NCBI GenBank assembly: GCA_002304925.1
Contig: DBPT01000005.1
Span: 118,193 to 182,192 of the forward strand
DNA: 64,000 bases
Direction of reading: 5' to 3'
Source: Prolixibacteraceae bacterium UBA1413
GTDB taxonomy: Bacteria > Bacteroidota > Bacteroidia > Bacteroidales > Prolixibacteraceae
Shown: positions 45,398 to 54,398 of the stretch, one piece after another
Layout of the letters: each line of letters opens with the position of its first letter
How positions within the stretch are numbered: position 1 is the first letter of the stretch
Translations under genes and position numbers: made by a program
Notes under the pieces: generated by a model
What the model was told of the DNA's origin: nothing
The model's input: only the letters and a program-made list of their open reading frames with translations
Databases searched by the model: none

Positions 45398-46906
45398 ATG
45401 AAGACGGTAAGCGTAAATGCCAGGATTCTCATAGGGCTGGCAGCAATGATGATACTGTTCACCGGTTGCCGGAAAGACGACCCTGTTCCGGAACCTGAAA
45501 AGATCAAAGAAGCCACTGATGTCAACAAGTTTATTTACAACGGACTGGCCACCTACTATTATTGGGAGGACAATATTCCCGCCCTGAACAATTCCAAATA
45601 CAAGGTCAGGGACAGTCTCAACGCTTTTCTGAATAAATACACCGATCCGGAAGAACTTTTCGAAAGCCTGCTTTACAAGCGTGGAGAAGTGGACAAATGG
45701 TCGCTGATTGTGGATGATTCCAGAATAATTGACGATTGGCTTGCCGGAATTTCGGAAAGCATGGGTATTGACATCAAATTGTATTACATCAGGGAAAACA
45801 GCAATGAACTGGTGGGATTTATCCGCTATGTATTCGGGAATTCACCGGCCGAGAAAGCGGGTCTTAAACGGGGTGACATCTTCACAACCATCGACGGCCA
45901 GAAACTGACCGATGCCAATTACAGGGAACTCTTGTTCACAAAAAAGAATTACACCATGGGACTCGCCACTTTTACAGGCAGCGATTTTGTTTCCAGTGGA
46001 AAATCGGTTACCATGACCGCCGTCATCCTGCAGGAAAATCCCATTCACATGGACACCATCCTTACGGTGAATGACACGAAGGTCGGATACCTGGTTTACA
46101 ACAGTTTCAGCAATGCTTACGATTCCCTGATCAACACCAACTATGACCTGGAACTGAACAGGATTTTCGGGGAATTCAAAGATGAGGGAATACAAAAACT
46201 TATCCTGGACATGCGGTACAATGGCGGGGGTTACATATCATCGGCCGTTTACCTTGCAAGCATGATCCATTCAGCCGATCGATTTAAAATATTTGCAAAA
46301 TACCAGTTTAACAAAAATCTGCAGGATTATTACCAGAAAAACTACGGATCCAATTATTTTAATCTCTATTTCACCGACAATATTAGTAAAACGGAACGAA
46401 CAGCGGCATCGCAAATTAACTCATTGGGAATTAATTCCATATACATCATCACCTCTTCTGAAACGGCATCAGCCCCCGAATTACTGATCAACGGACTAAA
46501 GCCTTATATGGACGTCATCCAGGTGGGAGAGAACACTGCCGGGAAGAATGTCGGTTCCTGGACCATCAGGGATTATATAGGAGACACTGAGGAAGTGAAT
46601 CCGAACCACACCTGGGCCATGCAGCCCATCACACTTAAGATTGCCAATTCACAGGACTATTCTGATTACACGACCGGGCTGAAACCTGTCATCCAACTCA
46701 AGGAATATCCATTGGATATGAAACCTTTCGCTGACCCTGAGGAACCCTTGCTGAAAGCATGTACCGATCACATCAGGGGCCTGAAAACCGCTGTCGTTCG
46801 CAAGGGGAAGGAGTTCAGATCATTTAAATATTCCGATGAGATGAAACCCATGAATGGCATTATGATCGGCGACGCTGTTGGCGCTCCTGCTCTTCTGGAG
46901 CCTTGA
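45398..46906 (+). CDS. S41-family (C-terminal processing) peptidase, lipoprotein
   Basis: Serine peptidase of 502 residues. The signal peptide ends at the lipobox FTGC (Cys24). An N-terminal helical region (about 45-120) precedes a PDZ domain (about 125-220, VFGNSPAEKAGLKRGDIFTT) and the S41 core. The core has LILDMRYNGGGYISSAVYLA, the catalytic Ser region ITSSETASAPELLINGL and the catalytic Lys in GENTAGKNVGSW. It resembles the Bacteroides outer-membrane S41 lipoproteins of unknown substrate. The export operon begins 79 bases downstream on the same strand, perhaps with its own promoter. Confidence 0.92.
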   Translation: MKTVSVNARILIGLAAMMILFTGCRKDDPVPEPEKIKEATDVNKFIYNGLATYYYWEDNIPALNNSKYKVRDSLNAFLNKYTDPEELFESLLYKRGEVDKWSLIVDDSRIIDDWLAGISESMGIDIKLYYIRENSNELVGFIRYVFGNSPAEKAGLKRGDIFTTIDGQKLTDANYRELLFTKKNYTMGLATFTGSDFVSSGKSVTMTAVILQENPIHMDTILTVNDTKVGYLVYNSFSNAYDSLINTNYDLELNRIFGEFKDEGIQKLILDMRYNGGGYISSAVYLASMIHSADRFKIFAKYQFNKNLQDYYQKNYGSNYFNLYFTDNISKTERTAASQINSLGINSIYIITSSETASAPELLINGLKPYMDVIQVGENTAGKNVGSWTIRDYIGDTEEVNPNHTWAMQPITLKIANSQDYSDYTTGLKPVIQLKEYPLDMKPFADPEEPLLKACTDHIRGLKTAVVRKGKEFRSFKYSDEMKPMNGIMIGDAVGAPALLEP

Positions 46907-46985
46907 TCTGATTGTGGAGTTTTTACCGGGTATTTGAAATTCTTTCCCCGTCATTATACGGGCGGGTTATTTTTTATTTGGACGG

Positions 46986-48362
46986 ATGAACAGAAAACTG
47001 CTTTACATTTTAATTGCCGTTGCAGCCATAGCAATTGTCACGATTCTCCTGACCGGCACCAAAGAGACAGAACCTCCGGTCACCGCAGAAGCGCAGAAAG
47101 GGACGTTTGAGGTGTTGGTTTACACGAGCGGAACCCTGGAAGCTGAGAATTCTGAAAAAATAACGATTCCTGAGGAGTTGAGCAGCCGGAATGTCAGGAT
47201 TTATGAAATCAAGATTTCTGATATTGTGGAGGAGGGAACCGTCGTGGAGAAGGGGGATTATGTGGCATCGCTCGACCATAAAGCCGTGGAGGAGGTTTTG
47301 GTACAGGCCCGGGAAGAACTGGAACAGGCCCTCAACGAGTATGAGGATGCCCGCATGGACTCCAATCTGAACCTGAGCAACAACCGTGACCAGATCATCA
47401 ATGCCCGCGAAAATGTGGAAGCTGCCAGGATCATCCTCGACGAATCGGTTTACGAATCTCCTTCCGTCATCAGAAAGGCTGAAATGGACCTGGAAAAGGC
47501 CAAACGCACATTGCAACAGGAACAGGAAGCCTATAAGCTCAGAGTCCAGCAGGCCGAAGCGCGGGTCAACCGCCGGGTGGTTGTGCTCAACCAGCGTCAG
47601 AACAGGGTTAAGGAACTGGAAAATGCTTACCGTGTCCTGAACATCCACGCCCAGAAACCGGGGATGGTCATATATGCCAAAGACCGATTCGGAGATAAGA
47701 TCAAGTCAGGGTCGACCATCAGCCGATGGATGCCTGTCATCGCTACCCTTCCCGATTTGTCGAAAATGATCTCGGTGACCTGGGTCAACGAAATTGACAT
47801 TTCCAAAGTAAAAACCGGACAAAAGGTCACGTTGGGAACCGATGCCTTTCCGGAGAAAAAACTGGAAGGGGAAGTGATCACGGTGGCCAATATCGGGCAA
47901 CCCCTCCCCCGGAGCGATGCCAAAGTTTTTGAGGTGAAAATCAGGATTTTCGGCAGCGATACTGACCTGCGTCCGGCCATGACGACCAGTAACGTGATTC
48001 AGACCGGCATTTTCAGGGAGGAGACTTTCATCCCAACCGATGCGATTTTCCACGACGACACCCTCGAATTTGTTTTTGTGGCAGGGAAGACCATCGTGAG
48101 ACAGGTGGTGGAGACCGGCGAGGAGAATGAAAATTTCACCATCATCAAAAAGGGGTTGGAACCCGGGGAAAAAGTATTGCTGGAGCGTCTGGCACACGAA
48201 AAGGAACTTCCCCTGGAAGGTATGGAGATCTATTATGAGATGAAACGGCAGGAAGCCCTGGAAAATGAGACGGAGGAGAAGGGCATGAAAACGGAGCAGG
48301 AGATACCACAGCAAGGGGGTAACGGGGAAGCTGTTCACGGTCAAAACGGAACGGGCCGATGA
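46986..48362 (+). CDS. Periplasmic adaptor (HlyD/MacA-like membrane fusion protein), first copy
   Basis: Membrane fusion protein of 458 residues linking an inner-membrane transporter to TolC. It has one N-terminal membrane helix (about 4-23), a lipoyl/barrel-sandwich half, a long coiled-coil hairpin (about 100-215, rich in Glu, Gln and Arg heptads), the second lipoyl half, and beta-barrel and membrane-proximal domains (WVNEIDISKVKTGQKVTLG). The tail after about 420 is polar and low in complexity. Its stop overlaps the permease ATG by four bases, so the two are translationally coupled. Confidence 0.92.
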   Translation: MNRKLLYILIAVAAIAIVTILLTGTKETEPPVTAEAQKGTFEVLVYTSGTLEAENSEKITIPEELSSRNVRIYEIKISDIVEEGTVVEKGDYVASLDHKAVEEVLVQAREELEQALNEYEDARMDSNLNLSNNRDQIINARENVEAARIILDESVYESPSVIRKAEMDLEKAKRTLQQEQEAYKLRVQQAEARVNRRVVVLNQRQNRVKELENAYRVLNIHAQKPGMVIYAKDRFGDKIKSGSTISRWMPVIATLPDLSKMISVTWVNEIDISKVKTGQKVTLGTDAFPEKKLEGEVITVANIGQPLPRSDAKVFEVKIRIFGSDTDLRPAMTTSNVIQTGIFREETFIPTDAIFHDDTLEFVFVAGKTIVRQVVETGEENENFTIIKKGLEPGEKVLLERLAHEKELPLEGMEIYYEMKRQEALENETEEKGMKTEQEIPQQGGNGEAVHGQNGTGR

Positions 48363-49699
48363 AGAGGATGTTCCAGCGATATCTCCACGACATCCTGATT
48401 GGCATTGAAGCCATTCAGACCAATAAGATCAAGTCGTTGCTCACCGCCCTGGGAATCATTTTCGGGGTGGCGGCCGTCATCAGCATGCTTGCCATCGGAA
48501 ACGGCGCAGAGCATGAGATCCTGGAGCAGATCAAAATGGTGGGGGTCAATAACATCATCATTTCGCCCTCGGGTACCGTTGTCGCCGGAGAAGAGAGCCA
48601 GAACCAGGCTTCAGGGGAAGAAAACGGCGTTAGCAAAAAGAAATTTTCCAAAGGCCTTACTTTGCTCGATGCGGAAGCCATCGAAGAAGTCCTCCCGACG
48701 GTAGCAAGAGTATGCCCGCTGATATCCATCAACTACTCGGCGATCCTGAACGGACGCAGCAAACCGGTGACCCTGGAGGGAACGAACAACCACTATTTTG
48801 ACCTGTTTAACATCTCCCTTCAGGACGGAACCGTATTCAACGAGAGGCAGCAGGAGAAAGGCTATCCCGTTTGCATCATCGGAGACAACATAAAAAATCT
48901 CTTTTTCGGACAGGAAGACCCCATCGGCAAATACATAAAAACCGGCGAAATATGGCTCCGGGTGATCGGTGTGGTGGAACGGCGCGACTTTACAGCTTCA
49001 GCAAGCGATGAAATGGGAATCAGCAGTACCGACAACAAAATTTTCATTCCCGTGAAAACCATGCTTCTCCGTTTCAGAAACCGTTCCCTGGTCAGGGCCG
49101 ATGAGATAGAAAGAATGAGTTACCAGTCGGGATCTGCGACTGGTGAAAACCTGAACCAGCTCGACAAAATTATTGTCCAGGTGAAAGAAACGGAACAGCT
49201 TACCGTCACTTCCGAAATTCTGAGCCGTCTGTTGCTCAGACGCCATAACGACCTGTACGATTTTGAGATCACCATCCCTGAGTTGCTGCTGAAGCAGCAG
49301 CAACGCACCAAGAATATTTTCAATATCGTATTGGGGGTTATTGCCGGAATATCGCTGATCGTGGGTGGCATCGGCATCATGAACATCATGCTGTCGAGTG
49401 TGATGGAGCGGATCCGGGAAATTGGTCTCCGGCAGGCCATCGGGGCTTCGCGGAACGATATCATCGTTCAGTTTCTGGCCGAATCAACACTGATCAGTGT
49501 GGTGGGGGGATTTGCAGGAATTATCCTGGGGATCACCCTGTCGAAGATCATTACGGCTTTTTTTGAAATCAAAACCATCGTGTCCCTCTTTTCCATCGTC
49601 ATCGCCTTCGGCGTATCTGCCCTGGTGGGGATTACCTTTGGATACCTGCCCGCCAAACGTGCTTCCGACCAGGACCCTGTGGAATCGTTACGACAGTAA
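48359..49699 (+). CDS. MacB/FtsX-type ABC transporter permease
   Basis: Inner-membrane permease of 446 residues. It has one N-terminal helix (KIKSLLTALGIIFGVAAVIS, about 22-45), a large periplasmic MacB_PCD domain (about 46-310), and three C-terminal helices with the FtsX signature (GGIGIMNIMLSSVMERIREI then GLRQAIGA). MacB proteins normally carry a fused or adjacent ATPase; this chain has no Walker motifs, and no ATPase gene lies in the operon. The energy source must be encoded elsewhere. It probably moves substrate out through the adaptor and TolC partners on either side. Confidence 0.93.
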   Translation: MKRMFQRYLHDILIGIEAIQTNKIKSLLTALGIIFGVAAVISMLAIGNGAEHEILEQIKMVGVNNIIISPSGTVVAGEESQNQASGEENGVSKKKFSKGLTLLDAEAIEEVLPTVARVCPLISINYSAILNGRSKPVTLEGTNNHYFDLFNISLQDGTVFNERQQEKGYPVCIIGDNIKNLFFGQEDPIGKYIKTGEIWLRVIGVVERRDFTASASDEMGISSTDNKIFIPVKTMLLRFRNRSLVRADEIERMSYQSGSATGENLNQLDKIIVQVKETEQLTVTSEILSRLLLRRHNDLYDFEITIPELLLKQQQRTKNIFNIVLGVIAGISLIVGGIGIMNIMLSSVMERIREIGLRQAIGASRNDIIVQFLAESTLISVVGGFAGIILGITLSKIITAFFEIKTIVSLFSIVIAFGVSALVGITFGYLPAKRASDQDPVESLRQ

Positions 49700-49712
49700 T
49701 TTTTAAGTACAG

Positions 49713-51197
49713 ATGAGAAAAAGGATTTTATTGGTGAGCTTCGTGCTGGCGGCCCTGTTGCAGGCACATGCGCAACAGGGTGTAAGAGCCCTGACCTTGC
49801 AGGAAGTGATCGACATAGCGTCGAGGCAGTCGCTTGACGCTTTCCGGAATAAAAACATGTACCTGGCGAGTTACTGGGAATTCCGCAACTGGAAAGCCGA
49901 CAGGCTCCCAGCCCTTACTTTTCAGGCCACTCCTTTTGACTTCAACCGGTCGATGCAGAAAGTATACAACTTCGATGAAAACCGCGATGAATATAAACCC
50001 CGCGAATTCCTGGATTCCGATATGGCCTTGTCACTCAGCCAGAATGTGGGTTTCACCGGAGGAAGGATCTTCGCCCAGTCGGAACTCAACCTCACCCGCA
50101 ATTGGGGGGGCGAAAGCCTGACCTCCTACAGCAGTACGCCGGTGAGTATCGGGTACAGCCAGTCGTTGAACGGTTATAACCAACTGAAATGGAGGGCAAA
50201 AATAGAACCTGTCAAATTCGAACAGGCGAAAAAGGAATATATCCAGTCGAAGGAAGAACTTTCCATCAAAGCCACGCGCCGGTTTTTCGACCTTGTCGAT
50301 GCACAGATAGAAGTATCGATAGCCAACACAAATCTGTACAATGCCGATACCCTGTACAGGATCGGTATCGGCAGATTCCAGGCCGGTACCGTCACCCAGG
50401 ATGAACTGCTCAATTTAGAACTGGGCTTCATGAATGCCAAACTCGCGCTGAACAGGTCCAACCTTGAACTCGAAAGAGCCCGCGCCGACCTCAATTCCTT
50501 TCTGGGATTTGAAAAAGAAACCCGGATTGAGTGCGTCGTCCCCGACAATCTGTCAGCCATCCATGTAGAAGCGGCCGAAGCCCTCGCACTGGCCCTTGAA
50601 AACAATCCCAACATCCTGAATCACCGGCAACGTCTGCTCGAAGAAGACCGGAAAGTCAAGCAGGCGGAAGCCCAGAACGGCTTTAACGCTGAACTGTATG
50701 CGCTGTATGGACTGAATCAGAATGCTGAGGAATTCAGCAAGGTTTATCTCGACCCCCTCGAGAGACAGCGTCTTCGCGTAGGCGTCAGCGTTCCCATCCT
50801 GGACTGGGGAAGGAGAAAGGGGGCACTCTCAATGGCCAAATCAAACCGTGAGGTGGTCAAAACCAGTATCAACCAGGAAAGGATTGATTTCGAACAGAAT
50901 GTCATCATGAATGTCATGGAGTTCAACCTCCAGGGAGAACAGGTCAGAAATACCGCCAAGGCTGACACCATTGCGAAAATGGGCTTTGAAGTTACCAAAC
51001 AGCGGTTTCTGATCGGAAAACTCGACGTCACAAAGCTGAATCTCGCCCGGAATGACCAGGAACAGGCGCGCCGGGCATACATCAACGCGCTCCGCTCGTA
51101 CTGGACTTACTATTACACCCTGCGGGAACTGACCCTTTTTGACTTTGAAAAGAGAATCACGTTGTCGGAAGATTTTGACTACCTGCTGAACAAGTGA
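49713..51197 (+). CDS. TolC-family outer-membrane efflux protein
   Basis: Outer-membrane channel of 494 residues with a signal peptide (about 1-20, ending in AHAQQ). Two repeats of long coiled-coil helices with beta-strand segments follow, typical of the OEP family (for example LNLELGFMNAKLALNRSNLELERARADLNSF). It lies 13 bases downstream of the permease. Its TGA sits between the GTG and ATG that could start the second adaptor, so all genes of the cluster are in one transcript. Confidence 0.93.
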   Translation: MRKRILLVSFVLAALLQAHAQQGVRALTLQEVIDIASRQSLDAFRNKNMYLASYWEFRNWKADRLPALTFQATPFDFNRSMQKVYNFDENRDEYKPREFLDSDMALSLSQNVGFTGGRIFAQSELNLTRNWGGESLTSYSSTPVSIGYSQSLNGYNQLKWRAKIEPVKFEQAKKEYIQSKEELSIKATRRFFDLVDAQIEVSIANTNLYNADTLYRIGIGRFQAGTVTQDELLNLELGFMNAKLALNRSNLELERARADLNSFLGFEKETRIECVVPDNLSAIHVEAAEALALALENNPNILNHRQRLLEEDRKVKQAEAQNGFNAELYALYGLNQNAEEFSKVYLDPLERQRLRVGVSVPILDWGRRKGALSMAKSNREVVKTSINQERIDFEQNVIMNVMEFNLQGEQVRNTAKADTIAKMGFEVTKQRFLIGKLDVTKLNLARNDQEQARRAYINALRSYWTYYYTLRELTLFDFEKRITLSEDFDYLLNK

Positions 51198-51199
51198 CC

Positions 51200-52453
51200 A
51201 TGAAAAAATTTCTCAAAAAACATAAGTGGATAGCACCAGTTGCGTTGGCAGTTCTGGCTCTTCCCGTGGTGTGGTGGGTGAGACATTCACAGATTCAGCA
51301 ATCCATCCATGTGGTCAAACGAATGACATTCGAAAAAATCATTGAAACGAAAGGAGAAATCCATGGCAAAAACGCCATCAACATCACCTTGCCCGAAATT
51401 TTCAAGGATCCTGACCTTCAGGTATGGGAGTTTAAAATCAAGGACCTGGCTCCTGAAGGGACCATTGTAAAAAAAGGGGATTGGGTGGCTACCCTCGACC
51501 AGCTCAACCTGAATCAAAGGATCCAGTTCAACAAGGACGAAATGGAGCTCAGAGAGGCCCAGCTCAACGATGCCATGATCGACTCAGCCATTGACCTCTC
51601 TTCGATCCGTCAGCAAATTAATGAGTTGGAGTTCAACCTGCAGTACCGCCAGTTGGACCTGGAACAGTCAAAATTCGAATCCCCCGCCTACCAGCGCAAA
51701 ATGCAAACCGCCTATAACCAGACCGTCAGGCAGATCGATAGGAGAAAACGGGATTATGAACTCCGTAAAATGCATCTGGAGAACCGTACCAAAAGAAATG
51801 AGAACAGGTACAACTATCACAAGGAAATTCAGAAAAAACTGGAGCAGGCGCTGGAAGCCACCAATATCACAGCTCCTGAACCGGGGATGCTCATCTATGC
51901 TAGGATCAGTGGAAAGCGGAAGATCAGAGTGGGGGATGAAGTAGGACCCTGGCGTCCGGTGATTGCCACTCTGCCCGACTTGTCGGTACTCATCTCCGAA
52001 ACCTTTGTTGAAGAAATCGACATTGCAAAGATCAAAACCGGTGACAGTGCGCGTGTGACTGTCGATGCGATACCCGGATTACAATTCCCGGGGAAAATCA
52101 TTACCATCGCCAATATCGGGCAGGAGCTCCAGGGGGTGGATTCCAAGGTGTTTGCCATTACCATCGAACTCCTCGAAAAGGACGAAAGTTTGCTGCCGGG
52201 AATGACAAGCAGCAACCAGATCATCATCGAGAAAATTCCGGAACAGCTGATCATCCCGAGGAAATGCCTCTTCAGTGATTCCCTCCGGCGATATGTCTAT
52301 CTGAAGAAAGATGGCAGGATTTGGGAAAAATCCGTGGAAACGGGTCCTGAAAATGATGACTTCATAGTTATCCTTGACGGGCTTGAAGAAAGGGACCGGA
52401 TCCTGACTCATCCACCCGCGGAAAATGAAAAGGTTGCGGTCTACGGGGAATAA
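51200..52453 (+). CDS. Periplasmic adaptor (HlyD-like membrane fusion protein), second copy
   Basis: Second membrane fusion protein of the operon, 417 residues from the ATG at 51200 (MKKFLKKHKW); a GTG six bases earlier overlaps the TolC stop and cannot be excluded. The order is N-terminal membrane helix (about 10-27), lipoyl half, coiled-coil hairpin (about 95-215), second lipoyl half and beta barrel (FVEEIDIAKIKTGDSARVTV). It aligns well with the first adaptor (both have ITI[AV]NIGQ in the barrel), so it is a paralogue. Last gene of the cluster; a 171-base gap follows before convergent ispF. Confidence 0.92.
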   Translation: MKKFLKKHKWIAPVALAVLALPVVWWVRHSQIQQSIHVVKRMTFEKIIETKGEIHGKNAINITLPEIFKDPDLQVWEFKIKDLAPEGTIVKKGDWVATLDQLNLNQRIQFNKDEMELREAQLNDAMIDSAIDLSSIRQQINELEFNLQYRQLDLEQSKFESPAYQRKMQTAYNQTVRQIDRRKRDYELRKMHLENRTKRNENRYNYHKEIQKKLEQALEATNITAPEPGMLIYARISGKRKIRVGDEVGPWRPVIATLPDLSVLISETFVEEIDIAKIKTGDSARVTVDAIPGLQFPGKIITIANIGQELQGVDSKVFAITIELLEKDESLLPGMTSSNQIIIEKIPEQLIIPRKCLFSDSLRRYVYLKKDGRIWEKSVETGPENDDFIVILDGLEERDRILTHPPAENEKVAVYGE

Positions 52454-52624
52454 CCTCTTTCAATTCAAAACCTTCCCCGGGGCAAGGATGTCCTGAGTCC
52501 CGCCATAGGAACAATGCGACAGGGTGGTCAGACACATTCCGTCGAGGGGGTATGGACCGGTACACTTCAAAACATCATGGAATAAAGTCTGCCATGTGTT
52601 GGCCGCTGTTATCCCGGGATTATC

Positions 52625-53119
52625 TCAGTCATGGTTCTGCTTTTTGGTGACCAGGACCACCGCATAGGCCGATATTCCCTCTCCTCTACCTTCAAAACCA
52701 AGCTGTTCGGTAGTCGTGGCCTTCACGGAGACCTGCCCGGCATCGATCCCCATTACCCCGGCCAGGGTGTTTTCCATCGAGGCGATATAAGGGGAGAGTC
52801 TGGGCTGCTGTACACATACGGAAGCATCTATGTTCACGATGGAGTACCCTTTGTTTTGGACCAACTGGCAGGTACGCGACAACAGGATTTTGGAATCGAT
52901 ATTTTTAAATTCCGCGGAAGTATCCGGAAAGTTCTTTCCGATATCGCCCAGTTTTAAGGCGCCAAGGAGAGCATCACAAATGGCATGGATCAGTACATCG
53001 CCGTCGGAATGGGCTACGGTTCCTTTGTCAAAAGGGATCAGAACACCCCCCAGCCATAAGGTTTCTCCTTCGGCCAAACGGTGAACATCCATCCCGAAGC
53101 CTATCCTGAACGAGGTCAC
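52625..53119 (-). CDS. ispF: 2-C-methyl-D-erythritol 2,4-cyclodiphosphate synthase
   Basis: Fifth enzyme of the MEP isoprenoid pathway, 164 residues, normal length. The zinc ligands are in GFGMDVHRLAEG and HSDGDVLIHAICDALLGAL, followed by GDIGKNFPD and the C-terminal substrate loop ATTTEQLGFEGRGEG. The start is a GTG at 53119 that overlaps the porV stop in a GTGA, so translation is coupled to porV. The rest of the MEP pathway is not in the window. Confidence 0.96.
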   Translation of the reverse strand: MTSFRIGFGMDVHRLAEGETLWLGGVLIPFDKGTVAHSDGDVLIHAICDALLGALKLGDIGKNFPDTSAEFKNIDSKILLSRTCQLVQNKGYSIVNIDASVCVQQPRLSPYIASMENTLAGVMGIDAGQVSVKATTTEQLGFEGRGEGISAYAVVLVTKKQNHD

Positions 53120-54297
53120 TTGTTTTGCCCGCTAAAGGCGTCCACATCAAAGGAAAGCGTAAACCGGAGCGTATTGGCCAACGGATGATTATGGGCCAGG
53201 GGGAACAGGTATGCAAAATCCAGTGAAAAAACATTCAATTTAAAACCTGCGCCAGCAGTCATGAATTTCCTGTTTCCCTTGTTTTCATGTTCATGAAAGT
53301 ACCCGGCACGGAGCGCGAACTGTTGGTTGTACCAATATTCCACCCCTGCCGAGAGGGTGATTTCCTGCAACTCCTCCTTAAATCCCCCCGGAGCGTCGCC
53401 GAAAGAGGTGAAAATTCCCTCCACCACCGATTTGTCTGAGTTGATGCCTCCCGTGAAGAGGGTGGAATCAGCATTATAATATGGATCTGTTATTTCCGGA
53501 GGAGTAGGCACCAGCAATTTGTTGGCATCGAAAGCAAAGGTAAAGGTGTTGTAATCATCGAGTTCGGTGGTGTATGCAATCCCCAGTTTCATGTTGGTGG
53601 GAATAAAGTCTTTGACTTCACCATCGGTATAACTTATTTTTGCGCCGATATTCTGGATGTTGATCCCGGCCGAAAAAACATTTTCGGCCCTTCTCATCTG
53701 AAATTGATTCCGGTAATAAAAGGCCACATCAGCTGCATAAGAGTTGCCGGCATAGGAAGGCGTATTGTTGATCATCTGTCCGCCGGTCAGGTCTGACCTG
53801 ATGTACCGGATGGCCACGGCACCTGACCAATAATCAGAGAGAAGACGGGTATACCCAAAGTCAATGGCGAATTCGTTCGGTTTTTGCTGGCCCGTAAATT
53901 CTGCCAATTCGTTATAAAAGAGAATGTCGCCCAGGGAGAAATAGCGCAGGGAAGCACTGAGGGTTTGGTATTCGTCGAGTTTCTTGTAACCGGCCAGGTA
54001 TGCAAGGTTGATGTCATTCACCAGGGCCCGCAGCCAGGGTGAATAGGAAAGGGCGACCCCCATATCACTTTCTAAGAATGCATATTTTGCCGGATTCCAG
54101 TGCTGTGCGTTCACATCAGGCGAAGTAGCGACTCCCGCATCCCCGATACCCGCTGCCCGGGAATCAGGAGCTATGGTAAGAAATGGCACACCGGTGGTGA
54201 TTACGTTGGCGCCCGACAGCGTTGACTGCGCGTATAAGGACTGAGCTGCAAAAATAAAAAGAAAGGCAACTGCCATTAATCGGAAAAATCTGGTCAT
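53116..54297 (-). CDS. porV: Type IX secretion system outer-membrane protein PorV (LptO)
   Basis: Outer-membrane beta-barrel protein of the FadL-like PorV family. It carries T9SS cargo from the translocon to the PorU sortase. It has 393 residues from the ATG at 54297 (MTRFFRLMAV), which begins a clear signal peptide ending near AQSLYAQ. The N-terminal signature GVPFLTIAPDSRAAGIGDAG followed by the NAQHWNPAKYAF motif is diagnostic. It is downstream of porU on the same strand and coupled to ispF by a four-base overlap. A perfect TATCTTTG -7 element precedes it, so it may also be transcribed on its own. Confidence 0.94.
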   Translation of the reverse strand: MTRFFRLMAVAFLFIFAAQSLYAQSTLSGANVITTGVPFLTIAPDSRAAGIGDAGVATSPDVNAQHWNPAKYAFLESDMGVALSYSPWLRALVNDINLAYLAGYKKLDEYQTLSASLRYFSLGDILFYNELAEFTGQQKPNEFAIDFGYTRLLSDYWSGAVAIRYIRSDLTGGQMINNTPSYAGNSYAADVAFYYRNQFQMRRAENVFSAGINIQNIGAKISYTDGEVKDFIPTNMKLGIAYTTELDDYNTFTFAFDANKLLVPTPPEITDPYYNADSTLFTGGINSDKSVVEGIFTSFGDAPGGFKEELQEITLSAGVEYWYNQQFALRAGYFHEHENKGNRKFMTAGAGFKLNVFSLDFAYLFPLAHNHPLANTLRFTLSFDVDAFSGQNK

Positions 54298-54318
54298 ATC
54301 ATTAATTTTCAAAGGGTG

Positions 54319-54326
54319 CAAAGATA
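54319..54326 (-). promoter_or_regulatory. Candidate -7 promoter element of porV-ispF
   Basis: On the minus strand this reads TATCTTTG, an exact match to TAnnTTTG, 21 bases upstream of the porV ATG and 73 bases after the porU stop. A TTG at the standard -33 position is lacking. Confidence 0.55.
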
Positions 54327-54398
54327 AAACTTTTCTATATTCATTCTGATTAATATCAAAACGGTTTACAGGCTAAAAAATTATTCTGTTCGGAAAAA

